Shown in pieces: positions 50,198-59,503 of a stretch of 64,000 nt of DNA (position 1 is the first letter of the stretch; the number at the start of each line of letters is the position of its first letter). The position numbers and the translations under genes are program-made. Location of the stretch: contig OMXX01000001.1 of NCBI GenBank assembly GCA_900315105.1, positions 124,001-188,000 on the forward strand, given 5' to 3'. The notes under the pieces were generated by a model that saw only the letters and a list, made by a program, of their open reading frames with translations, ran no database searches and was not told where the DNA came from. The DNA is from an uncultured Prevotellaceae bacterium (lineage in GTDB: Bacteria; Bacteroidota; Bacteroidia; Bacteroidales; Bacteroidaceae).

Positions 50198-51985
50198 ATG
50201 GCAGAACAAATAAAAGTACCTGGAGTTCTCAAGCCTGGAACTGGAACCTACCATAGTTATGCCAAAGACATAATAGATGACCAGTTAAGGAATAAGAAGC
50301 AATCTGAACTGAATACTTTGTTTAATCAGGGTAAAGGTTTGGATGCTAATGGAAATGTCGTACCTGTTGTTGGCCCTACAAATGCCGATAACGTTCCATA
50401 TACTGATAATATTCCAGCCAGTCAGCATCCATCAGGCAGTACTGGTAGGAAAATTAAGCAGCTTGAAGATCGCATAGATAGTCTTGTGCCAGCAGAAGAA
50501 CCTACTTTAGGTGAATCCATTGACTTGGTTGACTATATGATGAGCGATAATGTTGCATTGTCATTTACTTATGATGTAAATAAGAAATATGTGTATGGTG
50601 ATAAAGTTACAAGCATGTGTACTTATGCCAGAAATAATACTTCTTATGCAGCATTCAAGGTTGTAGATGTTGACTTGTATATTGTATATACGATTTCAGG
50701 CAATACGTTCACATATTATGCTCAAATGGATTCTGAAACCCTTCCTAATGAAGCTCGTAGCAAGTTTGAATTAGGAAGATATGCCTTAGTAAAGCAGCTT
50801 CAGGGCGCTACTGGTGATTCTTGGGTAGATGGAACTGCTGGCGTATTTGTTGGTACTGACGAGCGCCCTATGGCTTTCAAATATGTTGCAAGTGTTGAAA
50901 TAAATAGTCAGACAATCAACAATGTACTATTGGCAAGAACATCAAACGATTCACATATCTATGTTTATCGCTTACAATCTGGATTGTTCAAATATTACAC
51001 TAAAGTAGCATCCAGCAATGCCGCTTTTGCGAATTTGAATGCACTTATTGTGGGTGTAAGTGGTGGTTCTGGTGGCACAAATGATTATGAAGAATTAATC
51101 AATAAGCCTATTTATAAGATAGAAGGGGAAGATGGATATGTTATGAATGGGGCAAGCAGTGCCATTAAAGGATTTGCAGAAGGGGTAAGGACTAAAACCC
51201 ATTTGGAGGGGGCACACGCTGAAGGCTATGAGTCTGTAGCTATGGGGCGTGGTGCCCATGCAGAAGGTGGTGTTACAAAAGCGATAGGATGGTTTTCCCA
51301 CGCTGAGGGTGATAGCACAATTGCAGAAGAAAGTGGCGCTCATGCGGAAGGAGATGGTATTATCTATCAAATGGCGGTTTCACGCAATTATACTCAGGGA
51401 GATACATCTTTGTATTCAGTAACCAAAATCCACTATGGCGCAGCTATAAAACAAAGTTTTTCAGATGATGTGGTTTTTGTTACAGACTGTCAAAGTAGTG
51501 GTGATGGTGATTATTGCTTAACTTTGTCTGCTCCATTGGATAGAGATATAGAGCGACAAACAATAATTAGTCATTATGGCGCATCACGCGGAATTGGTTC
51601 TCATACAGAGGGACGTGGAACAATAGCGTTTGCTCATGGTGCCCATGCAGAGGGTTATAGAACTTGTGCGTATGGAGAAAATTCTCATGCAGAAGGCAGT
51701 AGTTCAACGGCGCAAAGCAATAATTCTCATGCAGAAGGAGTAGATACCATAACCACCAATAATGGAGAACACGCTGAAGGAAGAATGAATCTATCTACAT
51801 TAAATAGAACATTAAGTTCTGTTGGTTGTGGCGATTCACGAGTTAGAAAAAATGCCTACGAAATAGATTTTGAAGGTAATTTTTATCTTTATGGTGTCGG
51901 TGGTTATAATGGAAAAAATATAACCAGCTCTAATGTCAAATCAGTACAGGAGGTAATAGCAGATCTTCTTGCAGCATTAACTTAA
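50198..51985 (+). CDS. Tail fibre with YadA-head-like HAEG repeats, 595 aa
   Basis: Residues 1-55 are nearly the same as the start of the next protein (AEQIKVPGVLKPGTG, then AKDIIDD), a shared attachment domain. Residues 330-530 contain at least nine copies of a 14-16-residue repeat with (A/S)HAEG or THTEG, such as GAHAEGYESVAMGRGAHAEG. This is the beta-roll pattern of trimeric YadA-like heads also seen in phage fibres before self-cleaving peptidase domains. A trimeric receptor-binding fibre is likely. Confidence 0.75.
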   Translation: MAEQIKVPGVLKPGTGTYHSYAKDIIDDQLRNKKQSELNTLFNQGKGLDANGNVVPVVGPTNADNVPYTDNIPASQHPSGSTGRKIKQLEDRIDSLVPAEEPTLGESIDLVDYMMSDNVALSFTYDVNKKYVYGDKVTSMCTYARNNTSYAAFKVVDVDLYIVYTISGNTFTYYAQMDSETLPNEARSKFELGRYALVKQLQGATGDSWVDGTAGVFVGTDERPMAFKYVASVEINSQTINNVLLARTSNDSHIYVYRLQSGLFKYYTKVASSNAAFANLNALIVGVSGGSGGTNDYEELINKPIYKIEGEDGYVMNGASSAIKGFAEGVRTKTHLEGAHAEGYESVAMGRGAHAEGGVTKAIGWFSHAEGDSTIAEESGAHAEGDGIIYQMAVSRNYTQGDTSLYSVTKIHYGAAIKQSFSDDVVFVTDCQSSGDGDYCLTLSAPLDRDIERQTIISHYGASRGIGSHTEGRGTIAFAHGAHAEGYRTCAYGENSHAEGSSSTAQSNNSHAEGVDTITTNNGEHAEGRMNLSTLNRTLSSVGCGDSRVRKNAYEIDFEGNFYLYGVGGYNGKNITSSNVKSVQEVIADLLAALT

Positions 51986-51995
51986 TTAAAATAAT

Positions 51996-54902
51996 ATGGC
52001 AGAACAAATCAAAGTGCCAGGAGTATTAAAGCCTGGAACTGGCAACTATCATAGTATAGCCAAGGATATAATAGATGATGAACTAAACAACAAGTCTCAG
52101 GCAGAATTGAATGCTTTGTTCAATCAAGGCAAAGGCATTGACGAACATGGCAATCCAATAGATATTGGAGGAAGAAGCTATTCTGCTGGTACAGGCTTGA
52201 AACTTGTCGGTAGTGTATTCTCCCTTAGTGATGATGCTATATCCAAGCTTAATAGTGTTGCAGTGGGAGTTAAGGCAGAGAATAATAGGGGTGTCTGGAA
52301 AGCACAGATAGCAACCATTCCAGTTACTCTTGATGTCTATACCAATTCAACGGCAACCACAAGGCCTGTTGTTGGGCAGCATTATTCAACTTTGTATGTC
52401 AAGATAAAAGCATCAGAGATAGTTTCTACGTATGAATGGAATATAGAGGACAGCAATGCTAAGATAACGATAGTAAACGATGAGATACTATCTCAAAAGC
52501 TTCTTGATGTATTGCTTTATGAATCTTTCCATTCAGACGATATTTTCTATGAGGATGGTATATATGAGGTTGTTTCTGATACCTCAGTAGAGTTTACCTC
52601 TTCAATGAAGACTGCGTTCTACATCAATGGTGCGGCAAACACAACAGGAGGCGATATACCAAATACTGAATATGAGCCATACATGAACACAAATCTTCAG
52701 TACACAACTGTTTACCATAAGGGTACAAAATGGTTGTGTAATGCAGACGTTAATGAGGCTGTGACCACAGAGGAGCCAAACTTCAGTTCTACAAAGTGGC
52801 TTGCACTTCAGGAGGCCGTTACTGGTAAGGGTATTTCTCATATTATTGTCGAGCAAGCACTCTCCACTTCAGCCTCATCAGTTAGCGGTTCATGGTCTCA
52901 GACACCTAAGTCGGTAACTTCACAGAAGAGATACCTTTGGGAAAGAACAACTATTGTCTTTACCGATGGAACTGAATACCGAATTGGCGCACATGTAGTC
53001 GGTGTATATGGCGATAAGGGTGATGATGGCACGAGTGTAACTATCAAGGGAACACTTGATGATGCTGGGGATCTTCCATCTTCAGGCAATACGGTTGGCG
53101 ATGGATATGTTATTGATGGTGATCTCTATGTGTGGACAACGGCAGACACATGGGTAAATGTCGGTAGAATTAAGGGTGACGATGGTAATGATGCTACCCA
53201 ATATTATATTCATACCGCCTACGCTGATAGCAATGTATATCAGGATGAAAGCCACTGGACTACTGGTGTACCAAGTAGGGATTATGCCTACATAGGTATT
53301 TGTATCAATACATCACCAACAGATCCTTCTGGTCAGTCTGGTTTTGCCCAATACACATGGCAACTTGCTTGCGGTATTATCTATACAATCGTATTGGGTA
53401 ACAATATAGTTCCTGATGGTTCAGTATATGTACCAATGAAGTTTTTGAAGACAATCGGCAGTACCCAGAAATATCTTACCTACAATGAAACCGTAGCAGA
53501 AGGAATTACTTTCAAGGGTGCTGATGATTTGGCAGATAATAACGTTCAGTGGTACGCAGACACATCTTTCCAGAGATTGTATCGTTCTTCAGGCTTTACT
53601 TATGGTGCTAAATACACTGTGGTGGCATATAAGGACAATAAGGAAATCACAAGAACAACATTGGGTGTTACAAAGAAGGGTGATCCAGGCTCACCAGGCG
53701 CAGATGGAGCTGTCGGCCCAAGAGGTGCTATTCTTAGAGGCCCAACGGTATGGAAAGATGGAGTTGTATATCAAGGAGGTAATACTGGAGATGACTATCA
53801 AGACATGGTATATGTTGAGAGTGTCAATAAGATGTATCTCTGTAAATTTACCCACACGTCAAATAACAGCAATGAGCCTACCCAGCACAATGCTCAAGCG
53901 GCATGGAGTGCTTCACAACCCTGGTATGAAACAGATTTACAGGAATTTGTTGCTACTAAGGTTGTCTTCGCCGAAAGAGGCATGATAAAAGATGTAGATC
54001 TTGTTAATGCCACAATTAGAGGAACAATTACTGATGTATGTGAAGAAATGACCTCACGAGTCCATCTTGTCGGTAGTGTTGAAAATCAACTTGCATCTAT
54101 CAACGTAAACACAAACGAAACACCAGACGATGAGTGTGGTCAGATAGAATTACCAAGTGGAGCTGTTCTTACTCGTTGGTCTTCTGAAGGTGGGCGTATA
54201 ATACAATTGCCAACCTATAACGGATATAGCGAGTCTGGCATTTCATTTAAGGCTTATCCTTATCAGACTGCTGGAACAAGACTATCCATATTCACAACAC
54301 CAGTACCAGGATACTCAAATTGGGCTGGAGTTAGTGACTTCCCAGAAAATCAGTTAGCGGATTTGCTAAGATGTGCCGTAATGGTTAGTGCAGATCCTAA
54401 GTCATTGATTGGAGAAGCTTATGTGGATGCTAACAATAAGGTGATAAGACCAAAACACATGTGGGGTGGCGCTTCTATATTCTCAAATGATTGGAAGCAT
54501 GGAAGATTCTTGTACAAAGGCAGAACAGCAAGATTTGTAATGTTATTCCCAGGACAACATCTTGATTTGATTTCTCAAGTACAAATGATAAACGATGAGC
54601 CATGTCTTGTATGGAATATCAATAATGCTTCTGATTTTGATCCAGTAAGTATTAACATGAGAGTGGAAGATGTTCCATTTAGTGCTTTCTCTGGCATAGA
54701 GGGTGGATATAGGAAAAATACTTCTGTATATGGTGAGTCTGGAGCTGATGGAAGCGATGCTCTTATTGCTAATCTTATGCAATATAACTATCCAGAAGAT
54801 AATCCAGTCGAGATTACCATGAGCCTTGCTGGAGTTTACACATACAATGGCGTTAATGAAACAACATTATTCCCTTCATGGATGGTGGAAGACGTATTGT
54901 AA
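51996..54902 (+). CDS. Large central tail fibre with collagen-like segments, 968 aa
   Basis: It shares its first 50 residues with the previous fibre (AEQIKVPGVLKPGTGNYHS). Further on are carbohydrate-binding-like modules (residues 225-330), GDKGDDGTS and GDPGSPGADGAVGPRG collagen-like stretches (about 345 and 565), and a C-terminal beta domain (700-968). The structure is that of a long trimeric host-recognition fibre. A strong terminator follows. Confidence 0.7.
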   Translation: MAEQIKVPGVLKPGTGNYHSIAKDIIDDELNNKSQAELNALFNQGKGIDEHGNPIDIGGRSYSAGTGLKLVGSVFSLSDDAISKLNSVAVGVKAENNRGVWKAQIATIPVTLDVYTNSTATTRPVVGQHYSTLYVKIKASEIVSTYEWNIEDSNAKITIVNDEILSQKLLDVLLYESFHSDDIFYEDGIYEVVSDTSVEFTSSMKTAFYINGAANTTGGDIPNTEYEPYMNTNLQYTTVYHKGTKWLCNADVNEAVTTEEPNFSSTKWLALQEAVTGKGISHIIVEQALSTSASSVSGSWSQTPKSVTSQKRYLWERTTIVFTDGTEYRIGAHVVGVYGDKGDDGTSVTIKGTLDDAGDLPSSGNTVGDGYVIDGDLYVWTTADTWVNVGRIKGDDGNDATQYYIHTAYADSNVYQDESHWTTGVPSRDYAYIGICINTSPTDPSGQSGFAQYTWQLACGIIYTIVLGNNIVPDGSVYVPMKFLKTIGSTQKYLTYNETVAEGITFKGADDLADNNVQWYADTSFQRLYRSSGFTYGAKYTVVAYKDNKEITRTTLGVTKKGDPGSPGADGAVGPRGAILRGPTVWKDGVVYQGGNTGDDYQDMVYVESVNKMYLCKFTHTSNNSNEPTQHNAQAAWSASQPWYETDLQEFVATKVVFAERGMIKDVDLVNATIRGTITDVCEEMTSRVHLVGSVENQLASINVNTNETPDDECGQIELPSGAVLTRWSSEGGRIIQLPTYNGYSESGISFKAYPYQTAGTRLSIFTTPVPGYSNWAGVSDFPENQLADLLRCAVMVSADPKSLIGEAYVDANNKVIRPKHMWGGASIFSNDWKHGRFLYKGRTARFVMLFPGQHLDLISQVQMINDEPCLVWNINNASDFDPVSINMRVEDVPFSAFSGIEGGYRKNTSVYGESGADGSDALIANLMQYNYPEDNPVEITMSLAGVYTYNGVNETTLFPSWMVEDVL

Positions 54903-54905
54903 TTA

Positions 54906-54943
54906 AAATCAAGCCCATAAGTTAATTCTTGTGGGTTTGATTT
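54906..54943 (+). terminator. Intrinsic terminator
   Basis: A 16-base arm starting AAATCAAGCCCA (54906) pairs with the arm ending TGGGTTTGATTT (54943), with two wobble or mismatch positions, around TTAATT; a T-rich stretch follows. Confidence 0.75.
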
Positions 54944-54980
54944 CTTCTTATGTATGTTACCATAAAGTCTAAACATCAGT

Positions 54981-54997
54981 CTATTATTAATAAAAAG
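54981..54997 (+). promoter_or_regulatory. CTATTATTAATAAAAAG motif
   Basis: A near-exact copy directly behind the terminator and 2 nt before the ATG at 55000. The transcript would have almost no leader if this were a -10-type element. The spacing therefore also allows an mRNA initiation element. Confidence 0.55.
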
Positions 54998-54999
54998 AA

Positions 55000-55941
55000 A
55001 TGAGTAGAACATTATCTCAGATATATACACAGGCAACCACAGTAAGGAACAATTATTTGCAACTTACAAGCCTCAACCCATCGGTTTTGAGTAGTAGCAA
55101 AATGTCACTTCTCAACGCACTTACCTATATAGTTTCAGCATTGATATATTCATACGAAACCATACTGGATGCGTTTGAGGTAAATTTGCTTGGTATCACG
55201 TCTCAGAGAATGCCTGGAACGGATGCTTACTATCTTAGAATGTCAAAGCTATTCCAGTATAATGAGATTACTGGTCTTGGTGATACTATGGTATTGGATG
55301 AAGAGACTTTGAACATGAAATATGAAACTGAGGATGCAGACCATAGAATAATAACACATGTAGCCTATCAGTATGATAATGATTCAAAATATGATTTGAT
55401 TCTCAAGGTTTGTAAGGATGGTGAGGAAGGTGAAGAAGGTTCATGTAAGCCGCTTTCAAACCATGAACTAACAGCATTTAAGAAATATATTGATACCATT
55501 AAGTTCATTGGTACTGAAATTCAGTGTATTTCATGTCCTGGAGATATTCTTTATGTAAACACTATCGTCTATTATGATGATACATATATAACAGCAGACC
55601 AGGCTTCAGAGGATGTAAGAAAAGCTCTTATTGATTATATCAATAATCTTGATTACAATTCATACGTTTATTTCCAGTCTGTTATAGATGCTATTCAGGC
55701 TGTCTCTCATATTAAATTTGTTGATGGATCTTCTACACTTCATATTAGAAAATACAATTCTAATACAAGGGAATATGGAGATCAAATACAAATTAGCGAT
55801 ATTTCCCAGCTTTATGCTGGATATGCCACATTTATTGATGAGAATGGTATTTCCACATTGATAATGGAAAATTGCGCTAACAAAGTAGAGGCTTTGGCTT
55901 CAACAGCAAACATTAAATTCGTACCTCAGTCAAGTCTATAA
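55000..55941 (+). CDS. Baseplate wedge protein (gpJ/gp6-like), 313 aa
   Basis: Baseplate J/gp6-type proteins join tube and wedges. The position, the N-terminal helical part (residues 10-70), the pattern GTDAYYLRMSKLFQYNE and the C-terminal part with PGDILYVNTIVYYDDTYI, YINNLDYNSYVYFQSVIDAI and VDGSSTLHIRK fit that family in a short form. It starts the second baseplate block, followed by a gpI-like partner. Confidence 0.65.
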   Translation: MSRTLSQIYTQATTVRNNYLQLTSLNPSVLSSSKMSLLNALTYIVSALIYSYETILDAFEVNLLGITSQRMPGTDAYYLRMSKLFQYNEITGLGDTMVLDEETLNMKYETEDADHRIITHVAYQYDNDSKYDLILKVCKDGEEGEEGSCKPLSNHELTAFKKYIDTIKFIGTEIQCISCPGDILYVNTIVYYDDTYITADQASEDVRKALIDYINNLDYNSYVYFQSVIDAIQAVSHIKFVDGSSTLHIRKYNSNTREYGDQIQISDISQLYAGYATFIDENGISTLIMENCANKVEALASTANIKFVPQSSL

Positions 55942-55942
55942 T

Positions 55943-56485
55943 ATGAACTTTGTATCACAATATAACATATCCATCAACAAAGTGCTTGGAAGACTTATTC
56001 CATACTTTTTCAGAGGACGTAAATTGTACGCCTTAATGGTGAGCTTATTGTCTTCTCTGGAAAGTACCCATGATGGCTTTCTTAAATGGGCGCAAAAGGT
56101 AACTATAATATCTAAGCTACCATTTATCAAGGAACCTATGGAATATATGCTGAAGGATAATCTCGGTTCATATTTTGCCAATCCTGAAGATAATTTCTGC
56201 TTTGATAAATATGCCCATAAAAGATATGGAAGCTATGTTTATCCGATAACAGATGAAACACACCAGGCTGATGCACCAATTATATATCCATTCAATGAAG
56301 ATGATGGTACGGCAGTTATATATGCAAGAAAAGATGTAACTGGATCAACAGCCAACAGATTTAATCTTTCAGCACCAAACATCGCAGATAATAGTAAGAA
56401 GGAAGAGTACACAACCACTATAAGATTGTTACTTTCTCAGTTTACAATAATAAAAAAATATGACATTATAATTCAAGATTTTTAA
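55943..56485 (+). CDS. Baseplate partner protein, 180 aa
   Basis: It directly follows the wedge protein, as gpI/gp7-like proteins do. It has a hydrophobic N-terminal half (RLIPYFFRGRKLYALMVSLL), a charged middle and a C-terminal strand-rich end (YTTTIRLLLSQFTIIKKYDI). No membrane segment is certain. Function is by position. Confidence 0.5.
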   Translation: MNFVSQYNISINKVLGRLIPYFFRGRKLYALMVSLLSSLESTHDGFLKWAQKVTIISKLPFIKEPMEYMLKDNLGSYFANPEDNFCFDKYAHKRYGSYVYPITDETHQADAPIIYPFNEDDGTAVIYARKDVTGSTANRFNLSAPNIADNSKKEEYTTTIRLLLSQFTIIKKYDIIIQDF

Positions 56486-56486
56486 T

Positions 56487-58019
56487 ATGAAAGAATTAAA
56501 CATGCCGAGTGGTGGAAGACCAGTCTATACTGAGGACTTCCAGACACTTCAGAATGAAATATCCGTTTTTGAAAAAATAACAGAGCAGAATTGTAGGAAT
56601 TGTGTTCTGTCAGGTTGTGTTTATACAGAAACCCCAAATCCTGATGGGGAAACGTATAATGCTAACCTTACCGAAGGCTATGCCATCATTAATGGAAAGA
56701 TTTGTCATGTAGCTGCATGGCACAATGCGGCTTTCCATCATATTCAGCTTCCATTGTATATTGAGCTTGTACAATCCGATAGCGTGGAAAGAACACAGCT
56801 TGTCAATGGAGAAACCGCCCCTATGACAATCAACTATGAAGGAGAGGTTCGTACTGCTGGAAACACAATGGTAGGCCCTGCAATCTCCATGAACAGAAAG
56901 AAATCGTCATCTTCTGAAGAAAATGATAGATTTACATATTTTCATGACTTATATGAGGGTTTTGTAAGAAAAGCAGAGGTTGAGGATGTCAATAAGAGAG
57001 CCTATATAATTGATTTAGCTGATTATATAGGTGTTGATAAGGTGTTACCTACCACAAATGCTGCCTTTGTATATCAGAGCCATATTGTTCAGCCTCGTAC
57101 TTTCACTATTTTTAACGCCAATGGTGAAAATTATAATAACTTGGCAAATGGCACATACTTTGCATTTTGTATTCGTCAGTTTTTCTCCCTTAATGTTACT
57201 GGCTTAGGTCATGATTATCTCCTTTATGACTGGTCACTTAGATTTGTGGGTAAATATAACGATACAAATGCACCAGAATTTATTCGTGATCTTTATGGGG
57301 AAACTATTGCCACCACCACCAAGGATGGTCGTATGTCTAAAGAGCAAGTTAAATCCCTTAATAATAAGGCCGACAAGACGTATGTTGATCGAGAATTAGA
57401 AAATAAAATGCCGAGCAATGGTACATATACCAGACAGGAAATAGATGATGCCTTAGCCCAGAAGTTGAATTATAGTACTTGGCAAGACAATATGGATATT
57501 CTCTGGGGTGAGATAAAAATGTGGGCTGGAGTAACACCGCCACCTAAATATCGCCTTTGTAATGGAGATAATCTTCCTATTCCAGGCAATAATCCTTCAG
57601 ATCAGTATTATGATCTCTATCAGGCTATTAAAGAGACCTTTAATGTAGTTGGAGCCAATGGTACGCCAGCTGGTTATTTTGCTCTTCCAGATTTGAGAGG
57701 TCGTTTCATTGTTGGTATGGGCAAAGGTACAGGTGATAAGGAGTTTACATTCAAAAGTACTGGTGGTGCTTCAGAAGTAGCTCTCACAGTTGATCAAATG
57801 CCAACACATAGACATACTGTTCCTTCAGATGATTGGGATAATGGAGGTGCCCCACCATATTCACAGTATGGTATTGAAAATTATAGAGAATTAAGTTATG
57901 GTCCTGGAGAAAGTGGAGATGGTGGTGTATGTGATTCTGGTCCTGCTGGCGGCGGCGGCGCTCATAATAACCTTCCACCATACTATACGCTCGCATATAT
58001 AATAAGAGTAGCAAAATAA
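56487..58019 (+). CDS. Tail fibre with phage collar domain, 510 aa
   Basis: Residues 340-510 are a phage tail-collar domain: GEIKMWAGVTPPPKYRLCNG, LPDLRGRFIVGMGKG, LTVDQMPTHRHTVPS and the closing NLPPYYTLAYIIRVAK. The first 200 residues form a baseplate-binding domain. A Gly-rich stretch (SGDGGVCDSGPAGGGGA) lies between the last two motifs. It is probably a short fibre or receptor-binding tip attached to the baseplate. No variable-repeat or reverse-transcriptase signature is nearby. Confidence 0.8.
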   Translation: MKELNMPSGGRPVYTEDFQTLQNEISVFEKITEQNCRNCVLSGCVYTETPNPDGETYNANLTEGYAIINGKICHVAAWHNAAFHHIQLPLYIELVQSDSVERTQLVNGETAPMTINYEGEVRTAGNTMVGPAISMNRKKSSSSEENDRFTYFHDLYEGFVRKAEVEDVNKRAYIIDLADYIGVDKVLPTTNAAFVYQSHIVQPRTFTIFNANGENYNNLANGTYFAFCIRQFFSLNVTGLGHDYLLYDWSLRFVGKYNDTNAPEFIRDLYGETIATTTKDGRMSKEQVKSLNNKADKTYVDRELENKMPSNGTYTRQEIDDALAQKLNYSTWQDNMDILWGEIKMWAGVTPPPKYRLCNGDNLPIPGNNPSDQYYDLYQAIKETFNVVGANGTPAGYFALPDLRGRFIVGMGKGTGDKEFTFKSTGGASEVALTVDQMPTHRHTVPSDDWDNGGAPPYSQYGIENYRELSYGPGESGDGGVCDSGPAGGGGAHNNLPPYYTLAYIIRVAK

Positions 58020-58031
58020 AAATAAATTATT

Positions 58032-58250
58032 ATGAAAATTATACCAGTTGGAAACGACTACGCACTTGCAGCAAGGTTGCGTTCAGTCAAAGTAGAAAAG
58101 AGCGATGAAGTCACTAATACAGCAAACCAGTCTGAAGAGACAGGTAAGGAAGGCAATAAGGGAGAGGAGGCTTCAGTTCAATCAACAGAAGGCAAGAAGA
58201 AAGCCAGAAGATTCAAGAAAGAAGCAACCTCAGAAGAGGGAGAAGAGTGA
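58032..58250 (+). CDS. Small charged protein, 72 aa
   Basis: Residues 1-20 look folded (IIPVGNDYALAARLRSVKV). The rest is a Lys/Glu/Ser/Thr-rich disordered tail. A second open frame, +1 relative to this one, overlaps it and continues for another 100 residues, so the two may be alternative or joined products. Confidence 0.5.
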   Translation: MKIIPVGNDYALAARLRSVKVEKSDEVTNTANQSEETGKEGNKGEEASVQSTEGKKKARRFKKEATSEEGEE

Positions 58251-58560
58251 TTTCTCCCAAACCCCATTAGGTCATTTTCTTATCCATGAATGCCCAGCAG
58301 AGTGGAAAATCCTTCAGGATGCTAAAAGAAACCTTGCGATAAGAAAATATGATCCCGACATCATCCGTAGCATGGCGTTGAAATCCGACAATCCAATGTT
58401 CAGGACTAAGGAGTTTCACGATGCTTTAAGGGACTGGGAACTATATGGGGCAAGAACACCAAACAAGGTAAAATTTGATTTGGATGCTGAGATAGCTTTT
58501 ATCCGTAAGACACAAAGTGTTAATGATGAAGAGGTTGAGGTGGAACTGTTATTGTTCTAA
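58105..58560 (+). CDS. Overlapping frame product, up to 151 aa
   Basis: The part after about residue 50 has clear protein character (PLGHFLIHECPAEWKILQDA, then KYDPDIIRSMALKSDNPMF, and an acidic end DDEEVEVELLLF-like). The first 48 residues are a basic out-of-frame reading of the preceding gene's tail. There is no better ATG between 58250 and the conserved-looking part. Real starts could be 58105, a rare codon, or a +1 frameshift from 58032-58250. Confidence 0.5.
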   Translation: MKSLIQQTSLKRQVRKAIRERRLQFNQQKARRKPEDSRKKQPQKREKSDFSQTPLGHFLIHECPAEWKILQDAKRNLAIRKYDPDIIRSMALKSDNPMFRTKEFHDALRDWELYGARTPNKVKFDLDAEIAFIRKTQSVNDEEVEVELLLF

Positions 58561-58574
58561 CCTCAGCCTTTTGT

Positions 58575-58590
58575 CTATTATTCATAAAAC
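58575..58590 (+). promoter_or_regulatory. CTATTATTCATAAAAC motif
   Basis: A one- to two-base variant of the recurrent motif, 19 nt before the ATG at 58610. Confidence 0.5.
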
Positions 58591-58609
58591 AACATAACAA
58601 TAAACAACT

Positions 58610-59206
58610 ATGAATGTTACCCCAATAAACAAGCGTAGCGGCTTCAAAATACTTATCGCCTTAGACAATTATAGCGGTGAGGATTTTAGGCTCTCATTCT
58701 ATGCTGCTGGAACCGTACAGAAGCGTTTTATATGTTCCTATATTAACGGAGCCTACACTAATTGTCAACGCATAGATGATTATCATGTTTTATGTTCTTT
58801 CCCACCAAACACATTCAATCTCGGAATACTGAAGTGTGAGGTATGCTATGGTTTCTATGACGAACTATCAGAGTCAAATTACTTTAAGGTAATCTCAAAT
58901 GAGATTGTAACCGCAAGGGTAAATGACGAAGACAGCCATATTGAAATTACCAATGATAAGACTGGGAAGATTGTCACACCAGAGTTTGCTATTTACCTAT
59001 TGGGGCCTGTGCTTCAGCCTAAGAGTGTAAAAATCAAGCTCAACGGCGTTATTTATGAGGCGGTGGATGGAGTTATCGACTTAGGTACAATAGAGCCTTC
59101 TGCGTTGAATAATGAGGCAAAATCGCTACTTAGGGAGATCCTTCGGGCAGCAACCTACACATCAGAACAATACGACAACATAGAATTACTTATAAATTCG
59201 CTCTAA
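58610..59206 (+). CDS. Appendage protein, BppU-like pattern, 198 aa
   Basis: The N-terminal 110 residues (VTPINKRSGFKILIALDNYS, GEDFRLSFYAAG, then LKCEVCYGFYDE) form a beta domain of the type found in upper-baseplate or fibre-attachment proteins. The C-terminal 40 residues form a helix (ALNNEAKSLLREILRAATYT). It is the last rightward structural gene. The role is inferred from context. Confidence 0.5.
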   Translation: MNVTPINKRSGFKILIALDNYSGEDFRLSFYAAGTVQKRFICSYINGAYTNCQRIDDYHVLCSFPPNTFNLGILKCEVCYGFYDELSESNYFKVISNEIVTARVNDEDSHIEITNDKTGKIVTPEFAIYLLGPVLQPKSVKIKLNGVIYEAVDGVIDLGTIEPSALNNEAKSLLREILRAATYTSEQYDNIELLINSL

Positions 59207-59211
59207 AAACA

Positions 59212-59245
59212 AAATGGCAGATCATTACGGTCTGCCATTTTTATT
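59212..59245. terminator. Bidirectional terminator
   Basis: AAATGGCAGA (59212-59221) pairs perfectly with TCTGCCATTT (59231-59240). T-runs on the plus strand and A-runs upstream make it usable from both sides, between convergent genes. Confidence 0.85.
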
Positions 59246-59486
59246 ATACTTTTACATACAGATTGCAACAGCATTTATCTTCGTTCCTGTAACCTGAGCA
59301 GGGACATTCTTTTTCCTGACTGTTGTTAGAACATGGGCATTGACCTGAACATCTTATCAAGCCCTTAAAAATACCCTCTACTACTTTTGGATTAGGATTT
59401 ACTTGCCAGCCTTCCTTTGCATCTTTCTGAGCAATGCTGGTGACTGTTTTGATAACGTCTTTTGTGATGTATTTTGATACACTCAT
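59244..59486 (-). CDS. Ferredoxin:thioredoxin reductase catalytic-chain-like protein, 80 aa
   Basis: The cysteine pattern follows the FTR beta chain: CPC (GQCPCSNN), CPC (KECPCSGY), exactly eight residues, then CxC (KCCCNLYV, where the family usually has CHCMLF). The preceding helix (WQVNPNPKVVEGIFKGLIR) also fits. The gap between the two CPC motifs is 8 instead of about 16 residues, so the 4Fe-4S protein is shortened. FTR transfers electrons from ferredoxin to thioredoxin-like partners. Its partner here is unknown. Confidence 0.6.
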   Translation of the reverse strand: MSVSKYITKDVIKTVTSIAQKDAKEGWQVNPNPKVVEGIFKGLIRCSGQCPCSNNSQEKECPCSGYRNEDKCCCNLYVKV

Positions 59487-59503
59487 ATTTAGGAAATTTA
59501 TAA

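Noticed and set aside
56487..58019. Diversity-generating retroelement at the collar fibre
   Set aside because: No reverse transcriptase gene and no template/variable repeat pair are visible near the fibre genes.
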